Shown: positions 8,956 through 20,464 of the stretch, piece by piece
Layout of the letters: every line of letters begins with the position of its first letter
Numbering within the stretch: the stretch's first letter is position 1
Assembly: GCA_946894095.1 (NCBI GenBank)
Contig: OX335653.1
Location: 129,001-193,000 of the forward strand
DNA from: Incurvaria masculella
Taxonomy: Eukaryota > Arthropoda > Insecta > Lepidoptera > Incurvariidae
Reading direction: 5' to 3'
Length of the DNA: 64,000 nucleotides
The notes under the pieces: generated by a model
The model's input: only the letters and a program-made list of their open reading frames with translations
Told to the model about the DNA's origin: nothing
Databases searched by the model: none
Program-made: the position numbers and the translations under genes

Positions 8956-9865
8956 TCCTACTAATATTATAAAGGGGAAAGTTTGTAATAATGGATGGAT
9001 GTTTGTTACTCTTTCACGTAAAAACTACTGAATGGATTTTAATGAAACTTTACAATAATATAGCTTATACATCAGAATAACACATAGGCTACAATTTATA
9101 ATGATATTGTGCCCATGGGCTTTCGAACTTTCACGGGGCTGCGAATACGATGCCGGTAGCGCTACTTCACACCAAGGGGAACGGGGCCGGGGGCGCGGGC
9201 GGGGCGGGCGGTCCGACGGGAGCGGGTGAGGGGGGGGGGGAAGTTCGGCTTGGTATTTCCCGCAACTTTAGGACTACTTGGCATTACGCTAAATCGCCGG
9301 AGGTGCGACCAATAGAATAAAATCCTTGAGAACCAATTACTCTATTTAGAAGCGGATTGTATCTACGTCTCGCCTGATTCTACTCAAAACTTATATGCTA
9401 CATAATATAACGCTTCATTACCAGAAGGGTGAGTAGTGAGTGTTAAATTCTTATAACTTGCGAACCACTTACCCGATTTATGTGCGTATTTTATCAATGT
9501 ATAGCATCTCGGGGAGCAGTCAGGTTCGAGATGGGTTACTGTTTTCGATGTTGAAGCTGGCTGTGGGTTGGAGTCCACGCAAAACTTACCTACGTTACAC
9601 GTTACTTACTAGGTGCAGAAAGGTTCTGGCGGCAAATGTTTTTTTTAAATAGCCACCAAATGTCAACGAAGCTCTAAATGGGATTAATTGGATGTTTCTA
9701 ATTAAATCATGCTATTTCGGCCCGAATGATCTTGATCAAATTTGGTAGATGGATACGTTGTCCTGAACCAGTTTGATCCTATTTTGGATCAGTCATGTGG
9801 GCTACTTTTTATCCATGAAATATTTAGCCGACACTAACCCGAGCGGAGCCGGGTACCGCAGCTAG
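8956..9865 (+). mobile_element. Non-autonomous Helitron, full length
   Basis: Starts TCCTACTAATATTATAAAGG after an A and ends ACCCGAGCGGAGCCGGGTAC then CGCAGCTAG before a T. This fits Helitron ends (5' TC, a GC-rich hairpin, 3' CTAG, insertion between A and T). Interior includes a GC-rich patch with a 12-G run near 9229-9240. Reverse-strand copies lie at 22152-23295 and 39516-40175. No Rep/helicase frame is present. Confidence 0.85.
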
Positions 9866-11016
9866 TTTAAAATAAATACATGTTGTAATTGGATTGGTGT
9901 ACTTTTAATGACCAAAATAATATGAAAACCATTAATAAGTTAAGAATGTTTGTTACTTTAGGTTTCTACAAAGTTTAGCTATTTTGCCTTAAAAACAAAT
10001 ATCTAGAGCCTCCTGACCAGGAGAGGCATTAGCGGACTCTTTGCGTGAGTAAATAACGGACACTAACGCAAACGCTTTCGCAAAAAAAAAACGCGGTATT
10101 CACGAGTGACATATGACAGCTCTAGGGAACGTCTGGCGACGTTTGCGCTAGTAAACAAGTAAAAAAAAGGAAGGAGGAATATTTCGGTGCTAGCCCTGTA
10201 AATATGCCGTTTTATCGGGAGGTCAATCTTAGTACGTACTCTTTAATCTCACTTCTGTCGGGGAGTCACTTGCGAGCTGTCACCCGTTGAAAATAGAAAA
10301 TAAGTAGACATATTTTTTCTGCATTTATTTTGACAGTCGCTCATGACAGAAAGTATCGTTTTCGCTTCCTGAGTAGCAGGGCCTCTTGTGATCCACAATC
10401 ACTGATGATTCTCAGTCACCTTTGACTCACCAGTAAATACTTACAATTTCTTACTCATGAAATGACAGCTACAATCAGTGTTTAACCTTTTTACACAATT
10501 GACCCTAGTGGCGTCCCTTTCGAATCATTCTAATTGGAGTGCGATAACATCGCATACTATTATCAGCTGTTATACAAACGCTTAGTTTAAATGATACACT
10601 ATCATCTGTGAATTGAACTCGTGTTCGCTTCATGAGTACAAGGGCCAAACCGAAACAAGTCATAATGGGCAGTCAAAATTAAAAACGCGCATTAATGCAT
10701 ATAAAATCCGATTTAGTCCGCAGATAATTCATACAATAAAGTTTTCACACCAACTCGGAATATTGGAAACAGAATCTAGGAATTACTTTCTATATCAACT
10801 GTGATCGTAGCCTTTAATTTAGTCTGTTGTTTTTATTTTAGTCTGTGTCCGTGTTATACAGAAATTTGCCTTTTTTTTAGGAGAAATTACTTCCTTTTTG
10901 TTTCCCGTATTGACGCCCGATGACCTGGGCTTCAGGTCAGGTTGTCACCACCATTAGCTAGCACTCGCAACCCGGAATAATATTATATAATAACACCTCG
11001 AGGAGAGTTCCGTCCA
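9866..11016. other. Interior of insertion, no gene seen
   Basis: AT-rich sequence with short unrelated open frames; no supportable feature. Confidence 0.4.
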
Positions 11017-11364
11017 GAGCCGGTAGTCTAAGTTGTCACCTAAATTGGCGTTACGGCAAACCGATCGACTGGCGTTTTCAAATGTATGGAGAAATTGAAG
11101 AGCGCGCGCAGCGGGCGTTAAGCGAACTAACATTTGCGAGTCCGAGCATGATTTGACAGCTTACTCAACGTTGCCGTAAATACGTCGACGTTTCCGTTTA
11201 CGTCCACTCCGCGTTTTCATACAAATCGGAAGTCCGCGTTTGACTTTGACAGATTGAAGAAGTAAAACCACAGAATATCTAGTAAAAACTTGTATGGAGT
11301 TTGGAGAAAACGCCAGTCGATCGGTTTGCCGTAAACGCCAATTTCGGTGAGAACTCAGACTGCC
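11017..11364 (+). mobile_element. MITE with about 60-bp terminal inverted repeats (copy 1)
   Basis: Ends read GAGCCGGTAGTCTAAGTTGT at the left and its degraded complement at the right. The inverted block runs inward through GGCGTTACGGCAAACCGATC to GACTGGCGTTTTC. Other copies: 40552-40862 (reverse) and 58003-58354. Non-coding. Confidence 0.8.
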
Positions 11365-12019
11365 CACTCAGGAGTTGCACAACGACACGGCTTCATTTCG
11401 CTTGAAAAACGTATCGCACTGAAGTTAGACTGTGATGCCCGAGCCCTTGAGCGACGTCCTGACCGCTTAGCTGCATGAAGCGAGTTAATAAGGAGCGGGG
11501 GCGTATGAGCCCGCGGGTTGGCCTCCTCAAGCCGTTTCTTTCGTCCATCTGCTCCGCTATCTTCGACGAAATAACTTGGACTTCTCTGTGACACCGAGGA
11601 TGAGGATAATTTTGACCGTGATATCATCTCTTGAGCGTAGACAACTTCTGCAAAGGCCACTTGAGCGTGAAGGACCGCACATCAGCTATCACTAACTAAA
11701 TAAGTTGAGGTCCGCGGTCAGTGTAGGGAGTGGGCTGGGTTAGCTTCAGTCCTACGCTATGAGTTGAAGGTGTTCATCAACTTGGGATTTTATTGTCTCA
11801 TGCAGTTCTGCCACTTACACCACCACATCAGATATCCGCAATTTGACCGCACACTCTATCAAAGAAAGATATAAGTGAAACTATTTTTGCTTGCGAGATC
11901 ACAATATGTAAGACCACTGATAGTGGGTGTTACCTACACTAGTGCATGCAAATACTAGGCTGTGCCACATTTGAAGATTGTTAAAAAAAGTACAATAAAT
12001 TATTATTATTATGTTATTT
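11365..12019. other. No recognised gene
   Basis: A minus-strand open frame of 101 codons (11660-11355) has a basic, serine-rich sequence that I do not recognise. It overlaps the MITE edge and is probably not a gene. Confidence 0.3.
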
Positions 12020-12400
12020 ATATCACTAGCAGCTTAAAGCTGATGCGTGAATTTCATTTTTCCCGGAGTGCACTTGTATATTAAAAAAAAAACATTGGTA
12101 TTACTAATATTACTTATCATTCACATTCTATATTTGTTTTGATTTTATTTATTGGTTGTTGATTGTTTATTATTATTATTGATTATTTGTTTTTTTTTAT
12201 TGTCTTTAAGTGTTCGTCTAGTCGGTTTTTAAATCCATTTACAGTTTCAGCACTAATGACCTCCAGCAGCTTGTTCCATGAGTCTACAACTCTGTTCACC
12301 AAGAAGTAATTCCTGGGGTTAGAATTTGATGCAGAGTGGTTAAGTTTTAAGCTGTGCCCTCTAAGGTGTTTGTTTGTATTTTTTGTGAACATTTCTTTGA
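12020..12400 (-). pseudogene. LINE C-terminal remnant
   Basis: The minus strand reads LRGHSLKLNHSASNSNPRNY then FLVNRVVDSWNKLLEV and VNGFKNRLDEH. LRGHS.KL...R.YFF..RVVD.WN.LP.EVV...SVN.FK..LD is the C-terminal signature of Jockey/CR1-like LINE ORF2 proteins. No reverse transcriptase core remains here. Confidence 0.75.
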
Positions 12401-12469
12401 GATTTGGTAAATTATAATATTTTGCAAATTATTCGAAACACCTTTCTTTCTAACTTATTCTCTTTTCTC

Positions 12470-14300
12470 CCAAAAAAGAATGGGTGCAAATTGTTTTGGA
12501 ATTATCAGAATAACGAAAGTTTGTGACCGATCCGGTGACCGGACCGGAAACTGCCTAAATAATGGTAAAATTTTTAGAAAATGTTACTTCTCATATATGA
12601 TTTGAAATTACCGTGGTTAACACTCATTTTAGGGTTTGTGGAAAAGGGCACGACGTTTTGAACCAAACGTTTGGTGCTCGCCTGATGACTTCAGACTCTA
12701 TTAACAGCATCTAGCATTTCTATCCATCGACTTAGTACCTACTTGAGAACTGGAATATTTGGAGCGGTCTGAATCTATGTGTAGCTTGATTTCCAAATTA
12801 TAGGCTTTAAGGTTAAGGGTTACTTAAATGACTTAAGGGGTGAGCAGTAGGGTTACCAAATATCAGAATAGTGGGGGAAAACCGACTGTTTTTCGACGGA
12901 CTTTTAACGTGGTCATAAAAGCAGGCACCTGCTAGTCGATCATACGATGTGTGAATTTAGTTTTACATGTTAATATCGATGCATGTGCACAATTGAATCA
13001 ACACGTGACATATTATGTACTTAGCCTTTAAATCTGATTCAACCGAGATCACAAAGGGCAGCAACAGTGGGCCCAAATATCTGAGTAGGTATTAAATAAG
13101 GTAGATATTTTATTTAAATGGGTTTATCAAATTCAAGAAATAATCACGCTAGATACCACTGCATACGCTAATTGTTTAAACATTTTAAATATTAAAATGA
13201 AACAAGAGTAACATTGGAGCCCTAAACAATGTCTGAGTACATCTCCAATCTATGAATGGCACACCATTGGCCAATGGAACATTCAAAACTGTGCTGGCAC
13301 ACCCTGCCGCCTTGTAAATACTCACTATACTCAAAATTGTAGATGACTTTTTTTTATATTATCACTAGCAGCTTTGCACGGGCATAATATCATTTAAAAA
13401 AATATTATTTTGACACAATGATACACAAATAAACCCTTTTTACGTAGAGTTCCTACATTGAAATATTTGAAATAAAAAAAAAACTTAGATATTATTATTA
13501 GATATTAGAGAAATAATAAATTCAAAGTGCTATAGGGAGAACCGCGGCCTTCGGCGCACTATTAGGCACGCTCCCGCCGCCGCCCCGGCCGGCCGGTACC
13601 GCCGCAAACGCTACGTTCCGCAATTTTTAAATCTGTAAGTAATATCTTCGAAAATATTCATTTAAATCATATGCTATAAAGGGCCATATAGATCTATATT
13701 AAATCAACAATGTATTTAAGGTATTTAATTGGATAAGGATGAACGCTGTTTTGGTTAAAATCGCTTCGAAAATTAGCCATTATTTATCGTAAAAAAAAAA
13801 AAATATTGTGGGATATCCATAAGACATAGACATATATCGTCGCGGAGTTTTCTGTAGACCTTTTAAATGTGTACAATACTTAGTACATTATTTTAATAAA
13901 TCTCGTAGGGTTCAGCCTGCGTTTGCAATGTAAGCGGAAAAAAAAATTTTTTTACGACATCACATTGGAAACCTCAAAAATAACAATATTTCTCCACTAT
14001 TTAACGGATGTTATTATACATATAAACCTTCCTCTTCAATCACTGTATCTATTAAAAAAAACCGCATCAAAAGACGTTGCGTAGTTTTAAAGATTTAAGC
14101 ATACATAGGGATATAGGGATATAGGGACAGAGAAAGCGACTTTGTTTTATACTATGTAGTGATTTAAAGTAAATTATTGTGGAATTGGGACTGAAGGCAA
14201 TCGGGATACATTGGTCTCATAGAAATATTAAATAAATCAAATAATAACTTATTCATTTAATTTCCTTCTAATATGATACATACAAAATCATGTTCAAAGC
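12470..14300. other. No gene seen
   Basis: AT-rich, apart from a small GC patch at about 13540-13615. A 15-bp-armed hairpin (GTGCGGATTATCTCCG / CGGAGATAATCCACG) follows at about 14340-14400. Nothing else supportable. Confidence 0.4.
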
Positions 14301-14829
14301 AAAATTACTTACATATTCAGAGTGGCCGTGCTACCTTTTATGTGCGGATTATCTCCGGACTAAATCGTATTTTGTATGGCAAGTTCGGAGATAATCCACG
14401 TTTAAAAATTTTACATTCCACTTTGAATGCACAATGCAGTTATTTATTTAAATTTATTCAATTGATTAGTGCGTTAATGCAACATTATAAACCTTTTTAT
14501 TTTAGCTGAGGTGGCACACGTAAAGGCCCTAAGGCCTTTGTTAGTTTCTTATTTCATAGAAAAACCGTTTGTGATTCCGAATCTTTGATGTGATCCGTAT
14601 AACAGGTCATCATATAATCGATATTCTACTATACATGTTTTTTGGAGCAGTAGTACCATACCAATGAAACTATCACACAATTTCAATCTGATAAAATGTA
14701 TAGAAAACTTTTAAAACAGGTCATTCACAATTGTCCAGTCCTTTCAAATGGCTTTATCACTGTTTCTCTGAGCCGAAGCAAGAAAGTTCTATTTCTATTA
14801 TGCTCAAGTAAACAGCGATATCATTTATT

Positions 14830-15118
14830 AGGGTTCCGTACCCAAAGGGTGAAATCGGAACCGTATTACTAAGCCTCCGCTGTCCGTCCGTCCGTCCGTC
14901 TGTGACAGGGCTGTATCTCATGAACCGTTATAGGTAGGCAGCTGAAATTTTCACAGAGTGTGTATTTATTTTGCCGCTATAACAACAAATAGGTCAACTA
15001 AAAAATAATAAAAATTAAAGGGGGGTCCCATACAAAAAAACGTGATTTTTTGTGTTAAATCTTGTACGATGGTACGGAACCCTTTGTGTGCGAGTCCGAC
15101 TCGCACTTGGTGGGTTTT
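14830..15118 (+). repeat. GGGTTCCGTACCC-family repeat, near full length
   Basis: Starts AGGGTTCCGTACCCAAAGGG, has (TCCG)n, the CATGAACCG and TTATTTTGCCGC blocks, and ends CGAGTCCGACTCGCACTTGG with TGGGTTTTT replacing CCGGTTTTT. Confidence 0.85.
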
Positions 15119-15586
15119 TGTTACATGTTTATTTATAAAGATAAAAAGTACAATACATAATGATAATTTTATGTATTTAATGAATACGACATTTCCGCTA
15201 TCTCATTAATTTGAGTTACAGCGACATCTACATGTGAAGCATTGTAATAAGATCGCTGAAACTCAAATTAATGAGTACATAATGAATTTGCATGACTAAA
15301 CAAAGATACCACAAGTTGTGAAACCCCTAATAAAGAACATATTTTTTAAGTACATATTATACCACAAAAACAGTAAACCAATACATCCGGTTTAGGAAAA
15401 AAATAATTTTAAAAATCGACTGAAAATATTGAATACAATTTTTTATTAATGATTGATATACAGTAGTTATATAATTAATAATACAAACTAAAAATCTAGC
15501 ATTAAATTATATATCAAAGCAGACTGACTCTAAATAAAAAACGACATTATATCCTCCTCTAGAAAAGAAGAGACGGATGGGCCGCC
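15119..15586. other. No gene seen
   Basis: AT-rich. Two ACTCAAATTAATGAGT-like inverted copies around 15205-15275 form a weak palindrome. Nothing else recognised. Confidence 0.4.
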
Positions 15587-16104
15587 TTAAGGTGGCCCAT
15601 CCCGCTCATCTCCCCATACAAAAGGAGAACGCCCACATTTCTTGTCAGAGATCCCAAATTTTGCTCAAAATAGCTTTATTTGATCGAATTAGATGTCTGA
15701 TGACCATTGGCATTGTAAAATTGTGTTTGGTTTCTAAGTTATAAGGTCCGAAAATTCGAATTTTTTGCGCGTTTTTTACGCAATGATATAGTATACACAT
15801 CTTAAAAAGATTGGTCATCAGACATAGCTTATTTAATCAAGATTTATAATATTTTTGGTTTTTGTTAGATTTTTGACTACAGCGGTCGTAGTTTACTTTT
15901 AGCTATAAGTCGTTTTGAAATTAAAATTTTCGTAAATCTTACCAAATCATACACTATGCACATTGTTTTTTTGTGGACATGTTGCATCTTCCTTATCACG
16001 GAGCCTGTCTTATTCTTTGAAACAGAGAAGGTCCCAGAGCGCAACAGCACGGTTTTGTACCGTGCCCGCGAATGAGTTAGGCCTGCCGGGTTGGGCCACC
16101 TTAA
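15587..16104 (+). mobile_element. MITE bounded by TTAA and AAGGTGGCCCA inverted ends
   Basis: The left end reads TTAAGGTGGCCCATCCCGC and the complement of the right end reads TTAAGGTGGCCCAACCCGG, giving a 518-bp element between TTAA tetramers. TTAA is the target of piggyBac-type elements, but the tips are not classic piggyBac ends. Related partial copies are at 1040-1450 (reverse) and 40863-40985. Confidence 0.7.
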
Positions 16105-16255
16105 TACCAAGAACACTAGAAGCGCTACCACGTTGAATGGCCATGCAAATACTCTTTCTCAGGTACTCTAACAATCTGACTTCACCAGAAACTGCACGCA
16201 TGGCCACACCAAGATCTTTGGCCAGATCTTTTGCTTCCTCGGACCATGCCACTAT
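16105..16255 (-). pseudogene. Coding-like fragment of unrecognised transposon origin
   Basis: The minus strand encodes EEAKDLAKDLGVAMRAVSGE, VRLLEYLRKSICMAIQRGSA and SSVLG, a clean protein-like stretch that runs into the MITE at 16104. I recall similar '...FL.QR.S.AIQRGNAASVLGT' phrases from lepidopteran transposon-derived proteins but cannot name the family. Confidence 0.35.
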
Positions 16256-17780
16256 AGTAGATTGTTAGTTTTAGTTCCAGTTGCTATTTATCTTAACCTT
16301 TGCCCACACTTGGATAATGAAACTCTGTTATTAATGAAAAATGTATCATTTCAGTTTTTTGGTAATTTTTATTTCACTACACCAATGAATATAAACATTT
16401 GCTGGAATCTAAGTGTAAAAGTGCAGATGCCAAAGTCTCTTGACTCAGGCTCTTGAATCAATATTAAAGCACACCTATGGCTTGATGTATGTGGTCAAAT
16501 TTCAGCAGAGCTTGAGGAAAAGAGGCGATCTGAGCTGATATTACAGGTTTTTTTCTTGCATAGTAAGTTTCTCTCTTAGGTCAGGAACCGTCAAACTGGA
16601 GGCTGCAAAATTAAAAAAAAACTTTTAAATTGGTCTGGAGATAGTAGGCTCTTTAGGGTTTAATTGTATAATCTGACGAACATGAAACAGTAATTTGTGA
16701 AATAGGCACTTAAATTAGCAGCTGGAGCTAGGACTTGCTTTAGCGTCACATGCCAATTATTATTATAAAAATGTTTTAGGTACAGCACTGTTACTGCAAA
16801 TATAATGCAGTGCATTAACACCTTAAAAGGTAAGTAAATATATGTTTTCGTACCAAGCAAATACGTAATTTTTTCCAAGGAATGTGACACATTCATTAAA
16901 GAAAGAGCACTGAAAAAAGGATTATTTTATAAATATACTGCAAGGCTGGACCTGAACCAACGAATGGTATATTTTGCCGGTTAAGGTCCAGCCTTGCAGT
17001 ACCTTGAAAGGTTAAAAACTTAAGTAGGCATGGAGAATATTACAGTGTAATGTGGGAGACATTGACATTATTTCCTGATTTTTACTACTTGTGTCCTTTT
17101 GAGTTAATTTTACAAACATATTTCATCTGAGAGTACCAGTCAGGAATGCATTATTTTTCTGCGATGCATATTTCTGAATTTCGAATGGGTACCATTACTA
17201 GTGTTTTTGGTTAGAATCAAAAATGTTCCTAGCTTGTCTTTCCCCCGTTTTCACCATCTTCAGCTACCTGAAATCCGATAGTTAACTTTCCCATACATTG
17301 CATATTTGTATGGTGAAACCGAAAGGTAACTTTGGGATTTGTAGCTGGAGGTGGTGAAACAGGGCGTTAGTAAAATATAAGCTAATAAGTTAGTAAAATA
17401 ATACGTCATCACTGATGTCATGTCTCGCTCCCATCTATTCGGTGGAATATTTGCAGGGTTCCTAACGACCAACTATGTCGACTTCTTAAAGAAATAACTA
17501 CAGCGCCATCAGGCCCTTTCTACTCTTTCATGGCCAACTGTAACCATGCATAGATGAATTTAACAATATCTTGTCTGATCTATGTATAACGTGACCATGT
17601 ATCCTGTTTTGAACGGGATTGTCCCTTTTTTCGGTCTTCGTTCCCGGTGTCCCCGAAAGAAGCTTCGGCATGCAAAATTGTCCCATTTTTCCAAACCGCG
17701 CAAAAATTACGCAATCCGGCTCGTCAAAGCGGCGCCGCCGGCTCGGTGGCAACGACGGTGGATTTCGATTTGGCTCAACA
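16256..17780. other. No gene seen; one repeat copy inside
   Basis: AT-rich. Positions 16865-17005 hold a copy of the arm repeat seen at 1455-2190 (ACACATTCATTA(A/T)AGAAAGAG, ATATACTGCAAGGCTGGACC). This copy is itself a short palindrome around GGTCCAGCCTTGCAGTA. Confidence 0.5.
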
Positions 17781-17784
17781 GGGT

Positions 17785-18290
17785 GCGTCAGTTATTCACA
17801 CCTGACCAAAAAATGCTCCTTTGCAAGGTGCAGATAAGGTTTTGAGTGGAGTATTGTTCGCATTTGTGGGACGGCTCAGCTAAGCACCTGCTTGGCTTCC
17901 TAGACTCGATACTGCATCGGACTGTGCGTCTCGTTGACGACCCCGAGGTATCTCTGCATTTAGAGACCCTCCAATTCCGAAGGGATGTAGTTCTATCAGC
18001 TGGAGAATTCTCATCACAGCTGCATAACGCTGTCTCTCCATCTCTTTTCTACCATCACTCAACGCAGAGCAGGCAGAGAATCCATCCACTCAGTTGAAAG
18101 AGGCTTGGTAAGCAAAGAAAGCAACTCCCTGCTGAGATATTTCCCCCAAAGTACAACCTGGGGACCTTCAAACGAGGTTTGAAGATGCACCTGGCCAGAC
18201 GGCATGGTTCTCGCAGCCCCATCTGAAATTTCAAAAATCCATGGGAGTCGTCGGGCACCTGAAGAGGTCCTGGCATGTAATTTTTAAACT
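17785..18290 (+). pseudogene. LINE C-terminal remnant (VEYCSHLWDGSAK type)
   Basis: Reads TPDQKMLLCKVQIRF, a stop, then VEYCSHLWDGSAKHLLGFLD, RTVRLVDDPEVSLHLETLQF and RRDVVLS, the C-terminal half of a lepidopteran non-LTR ORF2 protein. Degenerate 3' sequence follows to about 18290. A related fragment on the opposite strand lies at 18520-18930, so the two form an inverted pair. Confidence 0.75.
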
Positions 18291-18519
18291 TTATTTTTTT
18301 TAATCTTTTCAAATCATAAGAATCATGTGAACGTATGAAAAGTGTTAAATTTTATTCCCTACTATTTAAAATACCTATTCTATACTCCATTTGCGAGAAT
18401 ATGCAAATAAAACCTTTCTCATTCCATCTTTCACATTTTCATCTGAGAGTACAACTCAGGAATACATTAAGGAAACCATAAAAATGTTTTTCTTTAATGT
18501 TGCATTCATAATGCATTGT

Positions 18520-18930
18520 ATGTTAAAAGAAGAGGACAGTGAATGTGTGCATTCCCTGCCTGTTAGTGATGGTAGAAAGGAGACGGAGCACGATGCAGCT
18601 CCAAACAGCAATTTCAAGTTGTGGGATTCTTCGAAGTCATTGATGAACGCCATGGGACGGCGCAATATAGTCCAAGGAGACTAGCGGGGTCTTAGCTGAT
18701 GCAAACAATACTCCACAAAAGGCCTTATTCGTACCTTGTGAAGCAGTAATTTTTGGTCCGTCGTGGGCAGCGATATAAATAGGAAGATTGGGCAAAGCAT
18801 CTTAGAACATGCCACTGAGCTCACGGTAAATTGCATTGTATCTACCTTTGCCACTCCAAGGCCATCTGACGCCAATGACCCGCACGCATGCATCTTAGCA
18901 CTAACGCGATCTACGGGAATCAATATTGGA
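18520..18930 (-). pseudogene. LINE C-terminal remnant, same family, opposite strand
   Basis: The minus strand reads TTDQKLLLHKVRIRPFVEYC LHQ, matching the 17785 fragment (TPDQKMLL.KVQIR). A downstream part shares its TTTCTACCATCACT block. Heavily mutated. Confidence 0.65.
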
Positions 18931-18984
18931 CAATACTTGAAAATGCCTCATTTAGATCTAACCATGTATTTCATTACTGTGGAC

Positions 18985-19112
18985 GGAAAACTCGTAAAGT
19001 TTCTTGAGGATTCTTCTTCACTGAGTTGATCCAATCTGCAGATCAATCAGGGTTTGACGTAACTTAGTGTAGTTTGACTACCAAAAGTTAAAAATAAATC
19101 AAATCAAATGCC
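18985..19112 (+). repeat. LINE/SINE 3' tail with (AAATC)n-like end
   Basis: Shares TTCTTC(T)TTCACTGAGTTGATCC-type sequence, GACGTAACTTAGTGTAGTTT and GACTACCAAAA with 58416-58535. Both end in a pentameric AAATAAAT.AAAT tail, as left by retroposition. A reversed relative starts near 55133. Confidence 0.6.
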
Positions 19113-20157
19113 ATATCTTCCCGTTTTATATCGCTGGTCGTGGGTTGTAATCATGATGTCATATAAAACATGAAAACATATAACAAAATATGAATTTACT
19201 ATTTGCTGCGATCCATCTTCCCTGTGCGCTGAGTCCAACGACCAGCGTCCACAGCTCGGCCTGTTCCACAACCAGTTATCATAGCGCCCTGCGTTCATAT
19301 AGGAATAATACATGATACAAAATGTATTAAGTTACAATGGAAATGTAGCAACTTTGTTTGCATTGTTATAGGATTTGTTTTTTATGTATGGTATGAGGTA
19401 GGTCTTGATAAAAATCCTATTCATAAGGCTCCAGACCTAGTCCTTTAAATTTTGGTTTTAATAACGAGGGGCACTGGTTTTTTTTCATAATTGAATCTAA
19501 AGTGTATATTTTCACCATGAATTGAAGTGATTTCATGGTTTGAAACCAATGTAAAACTGCAGATCCCTATTATAAGTATTTGGGATGGTATCACCACATT
19601 CGATTAATAATTTCCAAAAATTCAGCATGGTGCCGGTATTAGAACATAATTCCTTCGGGAATGCAGTAAGAGCAAAAATCACACTGGATTTGTTACTAGT
19701 TTTGAACGACTAGAAAAAAGGCCAATGATAAAGACACGCAAGTTCCAAGCCCGTGTTGGAGACGAATGTAGTTTTAATAAATTTTCATAAAGCTTTATGA
19801 ACTATTCAGAAGCCGTGTTATAGATTGTTCATGCATACAACCAGACTACCAAGTACCAGGACTGAGGCAAGGTTGATTAGGTTTACTTACCCGAATTAGA
19901 TTAGGTTCAGCAAACTGTTTGTTGAGTTCTATAATCTCCCTTAACAAACATTTAAATACAAAACTAGTTCCTTGTCAATACAAAAAAAGTTATTACTGAG
20001 CTTAATTAGTGCTGAGATGTAGAGAATTGAGAATAAAATTTCCTGAAATTGAAAGCAAATCTCGTTTTAGACGGAACATTCCTATGACACTGAACTGTGA
20101 GCCACTGGTTATTGCTAACTATTCTTTGACACACTACTACTCATACACAAATAGCAT
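19113..20157. other. No gene seen
   Basis: AT-rich interior of the 13.66-kb insertion with no supportable feature. Confidence 0.4.
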
Positions 20158-20464
20158 GTAATCGCGGTAGTCCCAAATACGGCTTACCGCGGAATCCGCC
20201 CTACCGCGCCAAACCCGGATTCTACGCTACCGGAAAAGACGATATGGAAAAGGACGTATGGTAGTGGCAAATACGGTATAGCCGATTCCGTCAACTCGAA
20301 TCCGATCAACTCGAATCCAGTTTAAGCTTGGTATTCCCTTTTCCGGCCCACCCAGGAAAAGACACTACGGTAGTGTCGAATACGGTAGGCCCAAATCCGT
20401 TATCGTAGAATACGGTCAACCGAAAAAAGTTCATAGAATCCGTTCCTGCCTTTTCCTGTTTCCC
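20158..20464 (+). repeat. Right end module of the 13.66-kb insertion
   Basis: Dense in GAATACGGT, CTACGGTAGTG and GGAAAAGG motifs. The part from GCTACCGGAAAAGACGAT to TTCCCTTTTCCGG repeats the left module directly. The outermost part (ending CCTTTTCCTGTTTCCC) pairs inverted with the left terminus at GCAGGAACG. Confidence 0.7.

Larger units (their letters stand above)
6810..20464 (+). mobile_element. 13.66-kb insertion flanked by a 9-bp target duplication
   Basis: The LINE reading frame ends and restarts at identical GACAATGAC copies (6801-6809 and 20465-20473). Everything between is therefore one insertion, or a smaller one enlarged by later insertions. The two outermost ends share GCAGGAACG at the same offset (bases 16-24) in inverted orientation. 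Both end regions (6810-7090, 20158-20464) are dense in CTACCGTATTC / GAATACGGT and GGAAAAGG motifs. A 9-bp duplication suggests a Mutator-like DNA element, but no transposase is readable. The interior carries a Helitron, MITEs and LINE fragments, annotated separately. Confidence 0.7.

Noticed and set aside
9384..9578. A 64-residue frame (DSNPQPASTSKTVTHLEPD...) present in all three Helitron copies at 9384, 22463 and 39828
   Set aside because: It starts with GTG rather than ATG, with a stop shortly upstream, and runs antisense to the Helitron. Its conservation is explained by shared ancestry of the copies. A substitution-pattern test over many copies would be needed to revive it.
11355..11660. 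101-codon minus-strand frame rich in Ser and Arg
   Set aside because: Runs into a MITE end and matches nothing I recognise; probably chance.
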